Positions 1-8,707 of a stretch of 39,483 nucleotides of DNA are shown in pieces (the stretch's first letter is position 1; each line of letters begins with the position of its first letter). Location of the stretch: contig URBK01000022.1 in assembly GCA_900546065.1 (NCBI GenBank), positions 1 through 39,483 on the forward strand, given 5' to 3'. The notes beneath the pieces are model-generated. The model was not told where the DNA came from, searched no databases, and saw only the letters and a list, made by a program, of their open reading frames with translations. The translations under genes were made by a program, and so were the position numbers. Origin of the DNA: an uncultured Alistipes sp. (lineage in GTDB: Bacteria > Bacteroidota > Bacteroidia > Bacteroidales > Rikenellaceae).

Positions 1-27
1 GGGCTCGGAGATGTGTATAAGAGACAG
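1..27 (+). other. Nextera adapter remnant (synthetic)
   Basis: Positions 9-27 read AGATGTGTATAAGAGACAG, the 19-base Tn5 mosaic end used in Nextera libraries. Positions 1-8 (GGGCTCGG) match the adjoining 3' part of the Nextera read-2 adapter. This is untrimmed library sequence at a contig end, not genome. Translated in the frame of the downstream gene it gives the artefactual peptide MCIRDS, so no start codon should be placed here. Confidence 0.97.
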
Positions 28-544
28 CCGTATGGGTGCCCGCGCCGCCGCCAAGAGGTGCTACGAGGCATACGAAACAGCCCTCAGGCTATATCCCGAC
101 AACGCATCCGTACTCAACAACTACGCCTACTACCTCTCGCTCGAGAAACGCGATCTGGAGCGGGCGCTCGAGATGTCGTCGCGGGCGATAGCCCTCGAGG
201 AGGGAAACGCCACATTCATCGACACATACGCGTGGATACTCTACGAGCTGGGACGATACGACGAGGCCCGCACAAGCATGCGTCAGGCCCTCTCGCTCGA
301 CCGCACGGAGAGTGCCGCCCTGCCCCTGCACTACGGCGACATACTCTACGCCTTGGGTGAGGACTTCATGGCCGAGACCTACTGGCGCAAGGCGCTCGAC
401 ATGGGCGCCGACAGCGCACAGATCGAGGAGCGTCTTGCCCGCCTCAAGCAGAAGGAACACTCCGAGCAGCAGAAGACAAAGGGCGGCAACGAAGAGAAGA
501 ACGACAAAAACCCTAAGGCCAAAAAGTCCAAGTCGAAGAGGTAG
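28..544 (+). CDS. TPR-repeat protein, C-terminal fragment
   Basis: Only the C-terminal part (about 171 residues) is present; the 5' end is lost at the contig edge and replaced by adapter. The fragment holds about three tetratricopeptide-like helical hairpins, visible as the spaced pattern of Asn-Asn-Tyr-Ala-Tyr-Tyr-Leu, Asp-Thr-Tyr-Ala-Trp-Ile-Leu-Tyr and His-Tyr-Gly-Asp-Ile-Leu-Tyr. A linker and a strongly basic Lys/Glu-rich tail (about the last 40 residues, ending KKSKSKR) follow. TPR proteins of this form are often outer-membrane lipoproteins or periplasmic scaffolds in Bacteroidota, but the missing N-terminus prevents a localisation call. The next gene on this strand, a LytM-type factor, starts 285 bases downstream, so co-transcription is possible but not shown. 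Substrate and partners are unknown. Confidence 0.85.
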
Positions 545-829
545 CCTTTCCCGCCCGTGGCGCGAGGCAAGAGTTCGGACTGCCGGATAAATGATCTCCG
601 TAACATATACGGCACCCATGCGGATAGCGGGTCATGGGAAAAGAAGGGTCATAAATAGAGGCTTGAAAGGGAGCATGAAGGGCGTGAGCCTTAAGAGAGG
701 AACTTGAGAGAGGAGTTTGAGAGAGATTGAGAGAGGAGTTTGAGAGAGATTGAGAAAGGATTGAGAAAGGCTTGAGAAAGGCTTGAGAGAGGCTTGAGAA
801 GGAGGAACAGGCGGGCACAGAGAAAAAGC
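545..829 (+). repeat. Purine-rich tandem repeats, 11-12 base unit
   Basis: No gene is visible in this 285-base gap. From about 703 to 806 it is a degenerate direct array built on TTGAGA(G/A)AGG(C/A), about nine units of 11-12 bases. Two units are themselves duplicated as a 23-base block. The top strand of the array is almost entirely purine plus the TTG of each unit. The array runs to within about 25 bases of the ATG at 830, so it would form the 5' leader or the region upstream of the LytM-type gene. No TAnnTTTG promoter was found here. Confidence 0.85.
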
Positions 830-1969
830 ATGAAGAGACTTGTCTACATAATATTGGCGGCGGCGATGGTATTCACGGTGCAGACGCTCTCGGCGCAGAC
901 GGCGCAGGAGAAGCAGCGCATCGAGGCGCAGCGGCGCAAGATCGCCGAGCTGGAGGAGCAGATCGCGCAGGAGGAGAAACGTCTCTCGGGCATCAAGCGC
1001 GACAAGTCGACGGCGCAGCAGCGCGTACGCTCCATCACGCGCCAGATCGACGCCCGCAACCAGATCCTCACCCGCACCGAGAACGAGATGGGGCTCATCA
1101 CGCGCAACATCGCCCGCAACGACTCCATCATCACGGCCACGCGCGTGGAGCTTGCCTCGGAGCGTGAGCGTTTCGGGGAGATGGTGCGGGAGGCATATCG
1201 CAACTACCGTCAGAACAACTACATAACATATCTGCTTGCATCGCGTGACTTCACCGATGCGGCGCGGCGCATATCGAACATACGGGCCGTTGCGGCGCTG
1301 CGCGCCGAGCGCATGCGGCGTATCGACTCCTTGGCCACGACGCTCGAGCAGCAGCAGGGCGAGCTGCAGACGCGGCGCGACGCTCTGGACTCCATCCGCA
1401 GCCGTGCCGAGGCCCAGCGGCAGAAGCTCAACAGCGACGTCACGGCCGCGCAGAAGACCATGAACCAGCTCACGGCGCGCGAGAAGGCAGCCCTGCGCGA
1501 GAAGATGCAGCGCGAGGAGCAGCTCGACGCCGCGATCGACCAGCTGCGCAAGCTCACCAAGGGCAACAAGGAGGGCGCCTCGTTCTCGCGCTCGACGTCA
1601 AACCTGAACCTTCCGGTGGATGACGGCCGCGTGCGCGAATACAAGAAGAACATGGCCGAAATCGTCGCCTCGCGCGGCGCTACCGTACGCTCGATATACG
1701 AGGGTAAGGTTGTCGAGGTGCGGAGAAACCGTATTTCGGGCAAATTCGACGTTTTCGTCGCACATGGCGAGTATATAACCTCCTACGCCAACCTTGAGAG
1801 TACAAGCGTCGAGAAGGGTCAGAAAGTGGCAAGAAACGCGGCTTTGGGCACCGTCGGCTCGTCGGTCAACCTGACGACCATGGAGCCCGAGTACAAACTC
1901 GTCTTCGGTATCTATTCGCCCTCGCCCAAGGAGGTGCTCAACGCCGCCGACTGCTTCAAGAAGAAATAG
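830..1969 (+). CDS. EnvC-like murein hydrolase activator (degenerate LytM)
   Basis: A 379-residue exported protein. An N-terminal signal peptide (hydrophobic stretch to about residue 23, ending LSAQ) is followed by a long Gln/Arg/Glu-rich coiled coil (about 25-240) and a C-terminal M23/LytM domain (about 275-375). The LytM fold is recognisable ([15 protein letters not shown], then a GTVGSS turn), but zinc-ligand positions look lost: the usual YxHL is YANL and the usual HLHFE is YKLVFG. This is the architecture of EnvC-type factors, which have no hydrolase activity and activate cell-wall amidases at the septum. That role is inferred from the family. I chose ATG 830 rather than the upstream in-frame TTG at 794, because the TTG lies inside the repeat array and would put a basic extension before the signal peptide. 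Confidence 0.85.
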   Translation: MKRLVYIILAAAMVFTVQTLSAQTAQEKQRIEAQRRKIAELEEQIAQEEKRLSGIKRDKSTAQQRVRSITRQIDARNQILTRTENEMGLITRNIARNDSIITATRVELASERERFGEMVREAYRNYRQNNYITYLLASRDFTDAARRISNIRAVAALRAERMRRIDSLATTLEQQQGELQTRRDALDSIRSRAEAQRQKLNSDVTAAQKTMNQLTAREKAALREKMQREEQLDAAIDQLRKLTKGNKEGASFSRSTSNLNLPVDDGRVREYKKNMAEIVASRGATVRSIYEGKVVEVRRNRISGKFDVFVAHGEYITSYANLESTSVEKGQKVARNAALGTVGSSVNLTTMEPEYKLVFGIYSPSPKEVLNAADCFKKK

Positions 1970-2125
1970 CGGCCGGAGCAGCCGTCCCGACGGGTATGTC
2001 GACACATACGGCAAGACCCTTTTGCCCGCGAGCAGTACAATATAAGCGTCGACGCTGCGGCGGAACGGCATCCGACCGTGGAGGGGCGCAAGCAGGTAAA
2101 ACCACGAAACATATACACACGAAAT
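1970..2125 (+). other. Gap between LytM-type gene and ybeY
   Basis: 156 bases without a gene. No TAnnTTTG promoter and no strong hairpin with a T-run are seen, so ybeY may be read through from the upstream gene. Reading the mnmG frame backwards through this stretch gives an open but implausible extension, which I do not accept. Confidence 0.5.
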
Positions 2126-2563
2126 ATGGTCAGATATTACAACGATTCATGCACCTACCGCCTGCCCGACAAGCGGCTCACGGCGCAGTGGCTGCGCAGC
2201 GTGGCCGAGCAGGAGGGATACACGTTGGGGGATGTATCGTACATATTCTGTTCGTCGGAGCGGCTGCTCGAGATGAACCGCCAATATCTCGGGCACGACT
2301 ACTACACCGACGTCATAACGTTCGATTACAGCGACCGCAAGGGTACGCGTACCGTCAGCGGCGACATCTTCATCGACGTCGCGACGGTTGCCGACAACGC
2401 CCGCATATACGGCTCGACGCGCCTTGCCGAGATGCGCCGAGTGGTTGTGCACGGGGTTCTGCACCTCTGCGGACAGAAGGACAAGACGCCGCGCGCCGAG
2501 CGTCAGATGCACCGCAAGGAGGACAAATATCTGGCGCAGTTCCCCAAAAAAGAGCAGCAATGA
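2126..2563 (+). CDS. ybeY: Endoribonuclease YbeY (16S rRNA maturation)
   Basis: A 145-residue protein of the YbeY/UPF0054 metal-dependent endoribonuclease family, which acts in 16S rRNA 3'-end maturation and ribosome quality control. The sequence shows the conserved SGDIFID strand and the metal-binding helix [13 protein letters not shown], with the first two histidines in the usual spacing. The third canonical His of HGxLHLxGxxH is not at its usual place here; Bacteroidota members often have a KDKT sequence at this point. The ATG at 2126 gives the normal family length; an earlier in-frame ATG at 2078 would add 16 non-conserved residues. The stop overlaps the start of mnmG in an ATGA arrangement (2560-2563), which implies translational coupling. 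Confidence 0.93.
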   Translation: MVRYYNDSCTYRLPDKRLTAQWLRSVAEQEGYTLGDVSYIFCSSERLLEMNRQYLGHDYYTDVITFDYSDRKGTRTVSGDIFIDVATVADNARIYGSTRLAEMRRVVVHGVLHLCGQKDKTPRAERQMHRKEDKYLAQFPKKEQQ

Positions 2564-4671
2564 CACCTTCCGCGCACAACACCGCGGCCGACACTCCGAC
2601 TGCCACGACTGCCGCCCCTATTAATTCAAACGCCGCAGCAGACAATACAACAACCGTCGTTTCGACCAATTCGGACACCGCGGCCGACAATACAACCGCC
2701 GCCGTTTCGACCAATTCGGACACCGTGGCCGACACTCCGACTGCCGCCCCTATAAATCCGGACGTTGCGGCCGACGCGGACGCCGCGCCGTGGAACGACT
2801 TCGACATCATAGTGGTGGGGGCGGGACATGCGGGGTGCGAGGCCGCCACGGCCGCCGCACGCATGGGCTGCCGCACGCTGCTGCTGACGATGGACCTCGA
2901 CAAGATGGCCGCCATGTCGTGCAACCCCGCCGTGGGAGGCGTCGCAAAGGGCCAGATCGTACGCGAAATAGACGCTTTGGGCGGACGCATGGGACGCATA
3001 ACCGACTGTGCCACAATACAATTCCGCATGCTCAACCGCTCGAAGGGCCCCGCCATGTGGAGCCCCCGCGCGCAGTGCGACAAGGCCCTCTTCTCGCGTC
3101 TGTGGCGGCGCGAGGCCGAACATACCGACCGCCTTGCCCTGTGGCAGGATGCCGCCGTCAGCCTCACCTTCGACACCTCGGGGGAGCATCCACGTGTCAC
3201 GGGTCTCACCACACGCATGGGCGTCGAGTTCACCGCCCGCGCCGTCATCCTCACCAACGGCACATTCCTCTCGGGACTCATGCACTGCGGCGAGCACCAC
3301 GCCGAGGGCGGCCGCGCAGGCGACGCCGCCTCACACGGCATAACCGAATCGCTCCGCGCCATGGGCTTCGAGGCCGGCCGCATGAAGACCGGCACACCCG
3401 CACGAATCGACGGCCGAACCATCGACTTCACGGCCATCGAGCGGCAGGAGGGTGACAGCGCACCGTCCAAATTCTCCTTCTCGCCTGACATACAGCCCGT
3501 TAAGGAGCAGATGGACTGCTATTTGGTCTATACCTCGCACGAAGTTCACGCCATATTGCGGCGCGGATTCGACCGCTCGCCCCTCTTCAACGGCACCATC
3601 CGCGGCATCGGCCCGAGATACTGCCCCAGCATCGAGGACAAGCTGCGCACATTCGCCGACAAGCAGCAGCACCAGCTCTTCCTCGAGCCCGAGGGACGCG
3701 ACACGAACGAATACTATCTGAACGGATTCTCGTCGTCGCTGCCATACGAGATACAGATCGAGGCCCTGCACGCCATACGCGGGCTCGAACACGCCCGTGT
3801 CTACCGCCCGGGCTACGCCATCGAGTACGACTACTTCCCGCCCACGCAGCTGCTCCATACGCTCGAGACAAAACTCGTCGACAACCTCTATTTCGCGGGT
3901 CAGATCAACGGCACGACGGGATATGAGGAGGCCGCGGCGCAGGGACTCATGGCCGGAATAAACGCCGCACGCAAACTCCGCGGCGGGGAGCCCGTCGTCC
4001 TCCACCGCGACGAGGCATATATCTGCGTGCTGATAGACGACCTCGTAACCAAGGGCGTCGACGAGCCGTACCGTATGTTCACCTCGCGCGCCGAGTACCG
4101 CATACTTTTGCGTCAGGACAACGCCGACCTGCGTCTGACACCCCTCGGCCGCAAGATAGGACTTGTGGATGACGCCGCATGGGAGGCTTTCGAGAGCAAA
4201 CGCACACGTATCGCCGCCCTCACCGAATACACCCGCAAGCAGAGCGTACACCTCGCCCAGATCGCACCGTACATGCAGGAGCGCGGCATCGAGCCCCCAG
4301 CACAGGGTACAAAACTATATAATCTCATCGCCCGAAACGAATTTACGATCGAAGATCTGGCCTCGGCGCTGCCGCATTTCGCTGAATTTATACACCGCAA
4401 CGGTATCGACCGCGAGGTGGCGGAGCAGGTCGAGATACAGATCAAATACCGCGGATATATCGAACGCGAGCGTCTTCTTGCCGAGAAACTCCACCGTCTG
4501 GAGAATATCTCGATACCCGAAGGGATAGATTTCGCGTCGATGCACGCCCTCACCATCGAGGCGCGGCAGAAACTCTCACGCATACGTCCCCAAACAATCG
4601 GGCAAGCATCCCGCATACCGGGCGTCTCACCAGCCGATATAAATGTCCTGCTCGTAACATTCGGACGCTAA
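2560..4671 (+). CDS. mnmG: tRNA uridine 5-carboxymethylaminomethyl modification enzyme MnmG
   Basis: A 703-residue protein. MnmG (GidA) is the FAD-dependent partner of MnmE; together they modify the wobble uridine (cmnm5U34) of certain tRNAs in the cytoplasm. The FAD-binding start [16 protein letters not shown] lies at about residues 80-95, followed by family signatures [25 protein letters not shown], a [17 protein letters not shown] block and the C-terminal helical domain. The family is normally about 620-630 residues. The excess is an N-terminal extension of about 78 residues rich in Thr, Ala, Asn and Asp and encoded by tandem DNA repeats. ATG 2560 overlaps the ybeY stop. The only later in-frame start candidate before the FAD motif is GTG 2725 (codon 56), which cannot be excluded. 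Confidence 0.95.
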   Translation: MTPSAHNTAADTPTATTAAPINSNAAADNTTTVVSTNSDTAADNTTAAVSTNSDTVADTPTAAPINPDVAADADAAPWNDFDIIVVGAGHAGCEAATAAARMGCRTLLLTMDLDKMAAMSCNPAVGGVAKGQIVREIDALGGRMGRITDCATIQFRMLNRSKGPAMWSPRAQCDKALFSRLWRREAEHTDRLALWQDAAVSLTFDTSGEHPRVTGLTTRMGVEFTARAVILTNGTFLSGLMHCGEHHAEGGRAGDAASHGITESLRAMGFEAGRMKTGTPARIDGRTIDFTAIERQEGDSAPSKFSFSPDIQPVKEQMDCYLVYTSHEVHAILRRGFDRSPLFNGTIRGIGPRYCPSIEDKLRTFADKQQHQLFLEPEGRDTNEYYLNGFSSSLPYEIQIEALHAIRGLEHARVYRPGYAIEYDYFPPTQLLHTLETKLVDNLYFAGQINGTTGYEEAAAQGLMAGINAARKLRGGEPVVLHRDEAYICVLIDDLVTKGVDEPYRMFTSRAEYRILLRQDNADLRLTPLGRKIGLVDDAAWEAFESKRTRIAALTEYTRKQSVHLAQIAPYMQERGIEPPAQGTKLYNLIARNEFTIEDLASALPHFAEFIHRNGIDREVAEQVEIQIKYRGYIERERLLAEKLHRLENISIPEGIDFASMHALTIEARQKLSRIRPQTIGQASRIPGVSPADINVLLVTFGR
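2570..2775 (+). repeat. Tandem repeats encoding the MnmG N-terminal extension
   Basis: Two adjacent 45-base units (2641-2685 and 2686-2730) are almost identical and encode [15 protein letters not shown] and [15 protein letters not shown]. They are flanked by two related copies of a block beginning GCCGACACTCCGACTGCC (near 2586 and 2728) that encodes ADTPT and APIN sequences. The array lies entirely inside the unusual low-complexity head of mnmG. Confidence 0.85.
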
Positions 4672-4713
4672 ACCTGTTTTTCGGTTCGTTGCCGGATCAT
4701 TTTCCGAAATTCC

Positions 4714-4747
4714 ATCCCGTACCTTCAACGAAGTGCGGGATCTTTTA
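4714..4747 (+). terminator. Probable rho-independent terminator of mnmG
   Basis: Inverted repeat ATCCCGTAC / GTGCGGGAT (one G-T wobble) around a short loop, followed by CTTTTATT. It begins 43 bases after the mnmG stop. Confidence 0.65.
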
Positions 4748-4867
4748 TTCACAAAAGCAGCACCCGCCGCATTCGCAAATAGGCTTTCATTTTGCCCGCG
4801 GATTCCGCGCCGCGTCTCTCCGCCCGCAAGGAGCGGAATCTCACGACATATATTTTCCGCACAAAGA

Positions 4868-4883
4868 TGTTCCACGTGGAGCA
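4868..4883 (+). promoter_or_regulatory. parS-like ParB site 1
   Basis: TGTTCCACGTGGAGCA, one base from the perfect 16-base palindrome found at the two neighbouring sites. It matches the bacterial parS pattern TGTTnCACGTGnAACA at all but one position. Confidence 0.8.
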
Positions 4884-4906
4884 AAAATCAAGAGAGGAAA
4901 GAGGGA

Positions 4907-4922
4907 TGTTCCACGTGGAACA
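4907..4922 (+). promoter_or_regulatory. parS ParB site 2 (perfect palindrome)
   Basis: TGTTCCACGTGGAACA, a perfect 16-base palindrome matching the parS consensus, with the GG/CC flank of the CACGTG core expected for Bacteroidota. Its centre is 39 bases from site 1. Confidence 0.9.
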
Positions 4923-4953
4923 TAAAAGAAGAAATGGTAGCGGAAGGCGTAAA

Positions 4954-4969
4954 TGTTCCACGTGGAACA
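4954..4969 (+). promoter_or_regulatory. parS ParB site 3 (perfect palindrome)
   Basis: A second perfect TGTTCCACGTGGAACA, 47 bases from site 2 centre to centre. The three sites together fill the middle of the mnmG-ilvE gap, where no gene is visible. Confidence 0.9.
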
Positions 4970-5040
4970 CCGCAAAAAAAAGCAAAAGAAAATCAATTAA
5001 AATGCAATGTAAAGAAGAAAAACCCAGCCGAAAACGGCCA

Positions 5041-5070
5041 AAAAAATACCGCCCAAGAAGGCGGTATTTT
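5041..5070 (-). terminator. Bidirectional terminator, mainly for ilvE
   Basis: Perfect inverted repeat AAAATACCGCC / GGCGGTATTTT with a 6-base loop. On the minus strand it is followed by a run of seven T, about 107 bases after the ilvE stop. The plus-strand reading also ends in TTTT. Confidence 0.85.
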
Positions 5071-5176
5071 CATCCGATGAGGGTCATTGCACGAACGGCG
5101 CCAAAAATGAAGCGTATCAAAATTGCCGTTTTCCGCGCCGCGACAAGAGCCGCATGGCGGGAGCGGGCCGCAAGGA

Positions 5177-6193
5177 TTACTCCTCAACGACGGTTGTCCA
5201 GCCGTACTTGTCCTCGCAGCGTCCGTACTGGATATCCTGCAACTTGTTGTAGAGAGCGAGGCAAGTCTTGCCGACCTGCTTGCCGTAGGTTACGAGTTTG
5301 CCGGTGTCGAGGTCGTAGACCGACTCGATAGGCGAGATCACGGCAGCCGTACCGCAAGCACCCGCCTCCTCGAAGGTATCGAGCTCATCGACGGGAACAG
5401 GGCGCTCCTCAACCTTGAGGCCCATATCCTCGGCCAGCTGGCGCAGGCTCATATTGGTAATCGAGGGGAGGATCGAGGGTGACTTGGGGGTGATATACTT
5501 GCCATCCTTGATGCCGAAGAAGTTGGCGGCGCCGCACTCCTCGATATACTTATGTTCGCGGGCGTCGAGGTACATCACGTTAGCGTAGCCCAAATCGTGC
5601 GCCTTCTCGCCCGAGAGGATACTCGAAGCGTAGTTGCCGCCGGCCTTGATGTCACCTGTTCCACGTGGAGCAGCACGGTCCTGTTCGCGGTCGACAACGA
5701 CCTTTATGGTCGTCATTCCGCCCTTGAAGTAGGGCCCGACGGGCGAGCAGAAGACTATCAGCATAGCCTCGTGCGACGCCTTCACGCCCAGACCTACCTT
5801 CGACCCGATCAGCAACGGGCGCAGGTAGAGCGATGCCCCCGACTCGTAGGGGGGAACATATTCGATGTTGCGCTTGACGACCTCATAGCAGGCCTTCGTG
5901 AACATCTCGACCGTAGGCACGGGCAGGCAGAGCTTGCGGGCCGACGACTGCATGCGGCGCGCATTGGCGTCCATACGGAATATACGCACCTTGCCGTCCA
6001 CACCGCGGAATGCCTTCAAGCCCTCGAAGGCCTCCAAGCCGTAATGGAGGCACGTCGTCGACATGTGCATCTTGATATACTCGTCCTCGGTGATCTCCAT
6101 GTCGCTCCACTTGCCATCCTTGTAGTAGTAGCGCGCGTTGACGTCGGTCTTCATGTAGTCGAAGCCCAGCGCCTTCCAATCAATCGCTTTCAT
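5177..6193 (-). CDS. ilvE: Branched-chain amino acid aminotransferase
   Basis: A 338-residue class-IV PLP-dependent aminotransferase that interconverts Val, Leu and Ile with their 2-oxo acids, using glutamate/2-oxoglutarate. The Schiff-base lysine is K183 in GTGDIKAGGNYAS. Other family blocks are LHYGLEAFEGLKAFR (about 49-63), YLRPLLIG (123-130) and EECGAANFFGI. The length is normal for the bacterial BCAT2-like group. The gene starts 41 bases after metG on the same strand, so the two are probably one transcript. Codons 174-179 contain a parS-like site (5657-5672) and encode A-A-P-R-G-T just before the active-site lysine. Branched-chain substrate choice is inferred from family similarity. Confidence 0.95.
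   Translation of the reverse strand: MKAIDWKALGFDYMKTDVNARYYYKDGKWSDMEITEDEYIKMHMSTTCLHYGLEAFEGLKAFRGVDGKVRIFRMDANARRMQSSARKLCLPVPTVEMFTKACYEVVKRNIEYVPPYESGASLYLRPLLIGSKVGLGVKASHEAMLIVFCSPVGPYFKGGMTTIKVVVDREQDRAAPRGTGDIKAGGNYASSILSGEKAHDLGYANVMYLDAREHKYIEECGAANFFGIKDGKYITPKSPSILPSITNMSLRQLAEDMGLKVEERPVPVDELDTFEEAGACGTAAVISPIESVYDLDTGKLVTYGKQVGKTCLALYNKLQDIQYGRCEDKYGWTTVVEE
5657..5672 (+). promoter_or_regulatory. parS-like ParB site 4, inside ilvE
   Basis: TGTTCCACGTGGAGCA, identical to site 1 and about 700 bases from the intergenic trio. It lies in ilvE codons 174-179. Apart from these four, no other CACGTG in the window has the flanking TGTT/AACA arms. Confidence 0.8.
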
Positions 6194-6234
6194 AATATAT
6201 TGATTTTCACAGTTTTACATCCGTAATAAGCCAA

Positions 6235-8277
6235 TTATCCCACCTGTGAGCCGTTGGTGACCTTACCGTCGGTCTGCATCATCACCAGACCGCGCAGCGC
6301 GTCCTCGGCCATAAGGATCATACCCTCGGAGCGGATACCCTTCAGCTCGCGCGGGGCGAGGTTCACAAGCACCGGCACCTGACGCCCCACAAGCTCCTCG
6401 GGCTTGAAGTACTCAGCGATGCCCGAGACGATCGTACGGCGGTCGATACCCGTATCGACGGTGAGTTTGAGCAGTTTCTTGGTCTTGGCGACCTTCTCGG
6501 CGGCGATGATCGTCGAGATGCGAATGTCCATCTTGTCGAAGTCGTCGAACGACACCTCCGCCTTCTGTTCGGCCACATGCTGTGCGGCCTCCGCGGCGGC
6601 GTTCGCAGCCTTAGATGCCTCCAGCTTGGCGAGCTGACGCTCGATAGCCTCGTCCTCGATCTTCTCGAAGAGAAGCTCCGGCTCGCCGATCTCGTGACCG
6701 GCCGGTATGACAGACATCGATCCCAGCGCATCCCACGACGGGCGGTCTATGGCCAGCATCTTCAGTATCTTCTCCGACGAGAAGGGCATGAAGGGCTCGA
6801 TCGCGACGGCGACGTTGGCCGTGATCTGCAACGCTATGTTCAGTATGGTATTCACACGTTCGGGGTCGGTCTTGACGACCTTCCACGGCTCGGTGTCGGC
6901 AAGATACTTGTTGCCGATGCGGGCGAAGTTCATGGCGTTCCTGAGCGCCTCGCGGAAACGGAAGTTCTCGATGCTCGACTCCAGCTCCGAGCGTATGCCC
7001 TGAAGCTCGGCCACCGTAGCGCGGTCGTAGTCGTTCATCTCTCCGCAGGCGGGCACGCGGCCGCCGTAATACTTCTTCGTAAGCACCAGCGCACGGTTGA
7101 CGAAGTTGCCCAGAATGGCCACAAGCTCGTTGTTGTTGCGCGCTTGGAAGTCGCGCCACGTGAAGTCGTTATCCTTGGTCTCGGGGGCGTTGGCGCACAG
7201 AACGTAACGCAGCACGTCCTCCTTGCCCGGGAAGTCGTCCAGATACTCGTGAAGCCATACGGCCCAGTTGCGCGACGTCGAGATCTTGTCGCCTTCGAGG
7301 TTCAGGAACTCGTTCGCAGGGACGTTGTCCGGAAGGATATAGCCGCCGTGCGCCTTGAGCATCGACGGGAAGACGATGCAGTGGAAGACGATGTTGTCCT
7401 TGCCGATGAAGTGCACGAGGCGCGTATCCTCGCTCATCCAGTACTTCTCCCAGTCGGGCGTCAGGTCCTTCGTGGCCGAGATATATCCTATCGGGGCGTC
7501 GAACCATACGTAGAGGACCTTGCCCTCGGCACCCTCGACGGGAACGGGGATGCCCCAATCCAGATCGCGGCTCACGGCACGGGGCTGAAGACCCAGATCG
7601 AGCCAACTCTTGCACTGCCCGTAGACGTTACTCTTCCACTCCTTGTGTCCCTCGAGGATCCACTTGCGCAGGAAATCCTCATACTTGTCCAGCGGCAGGT
7701 ACCAGTGTTTGGTCTCGCGCTTGACGGGAATCGACCCCGACACGGCGCTGTGGGGGTTGATCAGCTCGTCGGGCGAGAGCGTCGAACCGCACTGCTCGCA
7801 CTGGTCGCCGTATGCGCGCTCGTTGCCGCAGCGCGGGCATGTACCCACGATATAGCGGTCGGCAAGGAAGGTCTGTGCCTCCTCGTCGTAATACTGCATC
7901 GAGGTGCGCTCGATGAACTTGCCCTCGTCGTAGAGCTTGCGGAAAAACTCCGACGCCGTCTTGTAGTGCGTGGGCGACGAGGTACGCGAATAGATGTCGA
8001 ACGAGATGCCCAGACGGCGGAACGACTCCTTGATAAGCGTGTGGTAACGGTCGACGATCACCTGCGGCGATACGCCCTCCTTGCGCGCCTTGATGGTGAT
8101 GGGCACGCCGTGCTCGTCGCTGCCGCACACCGAGATCACGTCGCGGCCCCGCAGACGGAGATAGCGTGTGTAGATATCCGAGGGGATATATACGCCGGCC
8201 AAGTGCCCGATATGGACAGGGCCGTTGGCGTAGGGCAGAGCGGATGTTATGAGATAACGTTTGAACTCTTTGGCCAT
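6235..8277 (-). CDS. metG: Methionyl-tRNA synthetase with C-terminal tRNA-binding domain
   Basis: A 680-residue class-I aminoacyl-tRNA synthetase that charges tRNA(Met). The HIGH motif is in [11 protein letters not shown] (residues 15-25). The zinc knuckle CPRC...CEQC is at about 145-161. The KMSKS loop appears as DKISTS near residue 330, a variant seen in MetG proteins. After the anticodon-binding domain and an Ala/Glu-rich linker comes a C-terminal EMAP/tRBD dimerisation domain (about 570-680, [11 protein letters not shown] ... MILMAEDA). Full-length MetG with a tRBD is normally 670-690 residues. A Bacteroidota-type promoter lies about 70 bases upstream, and ilvE follows after 41 bases. Confidence 0.97.
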   Translation of the reverse strand: MAKEFKRYLITSALPYANGPVHIGHLAGVYIPSDIYTRYLRLRGRDVISVCGSDEHGVPITIKARKEGVSPQVIVDRYHTLIKESFRRLGISFDIYSRTSSPTHYKTASEFFRKLYDEGKFIERTSMQYYDEEAQTFLADRYIVGTCPRCGNERAYGDQCEQCGSTLSPDELINPHSAVSGSIPVKRETKHWYLPLDKYEDFLRKWILEGHKEWKSNVYGQCKSWLDLGLQPRAVSRDLDWGIPVPVEGAEGKVLYVWFDAPIGYISATKDLTPDWEKYWMSEDTRLVHFIGKDNIVFHCIVFPSMLKAHGGYILPDNVPANEFLNLEGDKISTSRNWAVWLHEYLDDFPGKEDVLRYVLCANAPETKDNDFTWRDFQARNNNELVAILGNFVNRALVLTKKYYGGRVPACGEMNDYDRATVAELQGIRSELESSIENFRFREALRNAMNFARIGNKYLADTEPWKVVKTDPERVNTILNIALQITANVAVAIEPFMPFSSEKILKMLAIDRPSWDALGSMSVIPAGHEIGEPELLFEKIEDEAIERQLAKLEASKAANAAAEAAQHVAEQKAEVSFDDFDKMDIRISTIIAAEKVAKTKKLLKLTVDTGIDRRTIVSGIAEYFKPEELVGRQVPVLVNLAPRELKGIRSEGMILMAEDALRGLVMMQTDGKVTNGSQVG

Positions 8278-8343
8278 AAGTTATTTGAAGATTAAACGGG
8301 GCGGACGGCGCGGAGCCTGCGCCCCCAAAAACGTAATTTGTTC

Positions 8344-8375
8344 CAAAAATACAACATTTTATTGCGATTGGGAAA
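8344..8375 (-). promoter_or_regulatory. metG promoter (Bacteroidota type)
   Basis: On the minus strand a perfect -7 element TATTTTTG (8351-8344) is preceded, 20 bases upstream, by TTTC (8375-8372), one base off the -33 TTTG. This leaves a leader of about 60 bases before the metG start. Confidence 0.6.
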
Positions 8376-8469
8376 AATTTTCGGCACAAATTCCCGCAGC
8401 GCCCTCCCCCGCACGCCCCGCAGAGCCTTTTTCGGGGGCGGCACGGCCGCCAAATATCCCAGCAGGACT

Positions 8470-8586
8470 CCCGCGACGAGAGTAATAAAAATCCCGCGAC
8501 GGGGGCAATAAAATTCCCGACACGGGGGGGGGAATAAAATCCCGACACGAGGGCAATAAAAGTTCCGAATATACCGGCAATACAAG
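8470..8586. repeat. 23-base tandem array, five units
   Basis: Units of the form CCCGCGACGAGAGTAATAAA start at 8470, 8493, 8516, 8541 and 8564 (spacing 23, 23, 25, 23). The first four are close relatives; the fifth is more degenerate. Each has a GC-rich CCCG head and an AATAAAA tail. Confidence 0.85.
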
Positions 8587-8591
8587 CCCCC

Positions 8592-8630
8592 GAAAAAAAA
8601 TCCCACCCGCAGGGCGAGCCTTCGGGCGGG
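8592..8630 (-). terminator. Rho-independent terminator of the MATE gene
   Basis: On the minus strand, CCCGCCCG pairs with CGGGTGGG (8 pairs, one wobble) around a 13-base loop. It is followed by a run of eight T, about 110 bases beyond the MATE stop codon. Confidence 0.8.
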
Positions 8631-8645
8631 ACAAGGGGGAAGAGA

Positions 8646-8707
8646 TTATCTATATGATCTATATGATCTGTACGATCTGTACGATCTGTATGATCTGTAT
8701 GATCTAT
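8646..8707. repeat. 9-base tandem array with paired variants
   Basis: About six full units plus a partial one: ATCTATATG twice, ATCTGTACG twice, ATCTGTATG twice, then ATCTATAC. The variants occur in pairs (AABBCC), which suggests successive local duplications. Confidence 0.9.

Larger units (their letters stand above)
4672..5176. other. Gene-free gap mnmG-ilvE holding the parS cluster
   Basis: About 505 bases between convergent mnmG and ilvE. It holds the mnmG terminator, three parS sites in about 100 bases, and the ilvE terminator. Short open frames that cross the parS sites read repeated FHVEH/CSTWN-like peptides purely because of the palindromes, and I do not regard them as genes. Confidence 0.85.

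Noticed and set aside
1996..2559. Upstream extension of the mnmG frame to 1996
   Set aside because: It would overlap all of ybeY in another frame, with Arg/His-rich shadow sequence; the ATGA overlap at 2560 is the natural start.
4689..5331. Small open frames across the parS cluster
   Set aside because: Their repeated FHVEH and CSTWN peptides are only translations of the palindromes; no start context or family.
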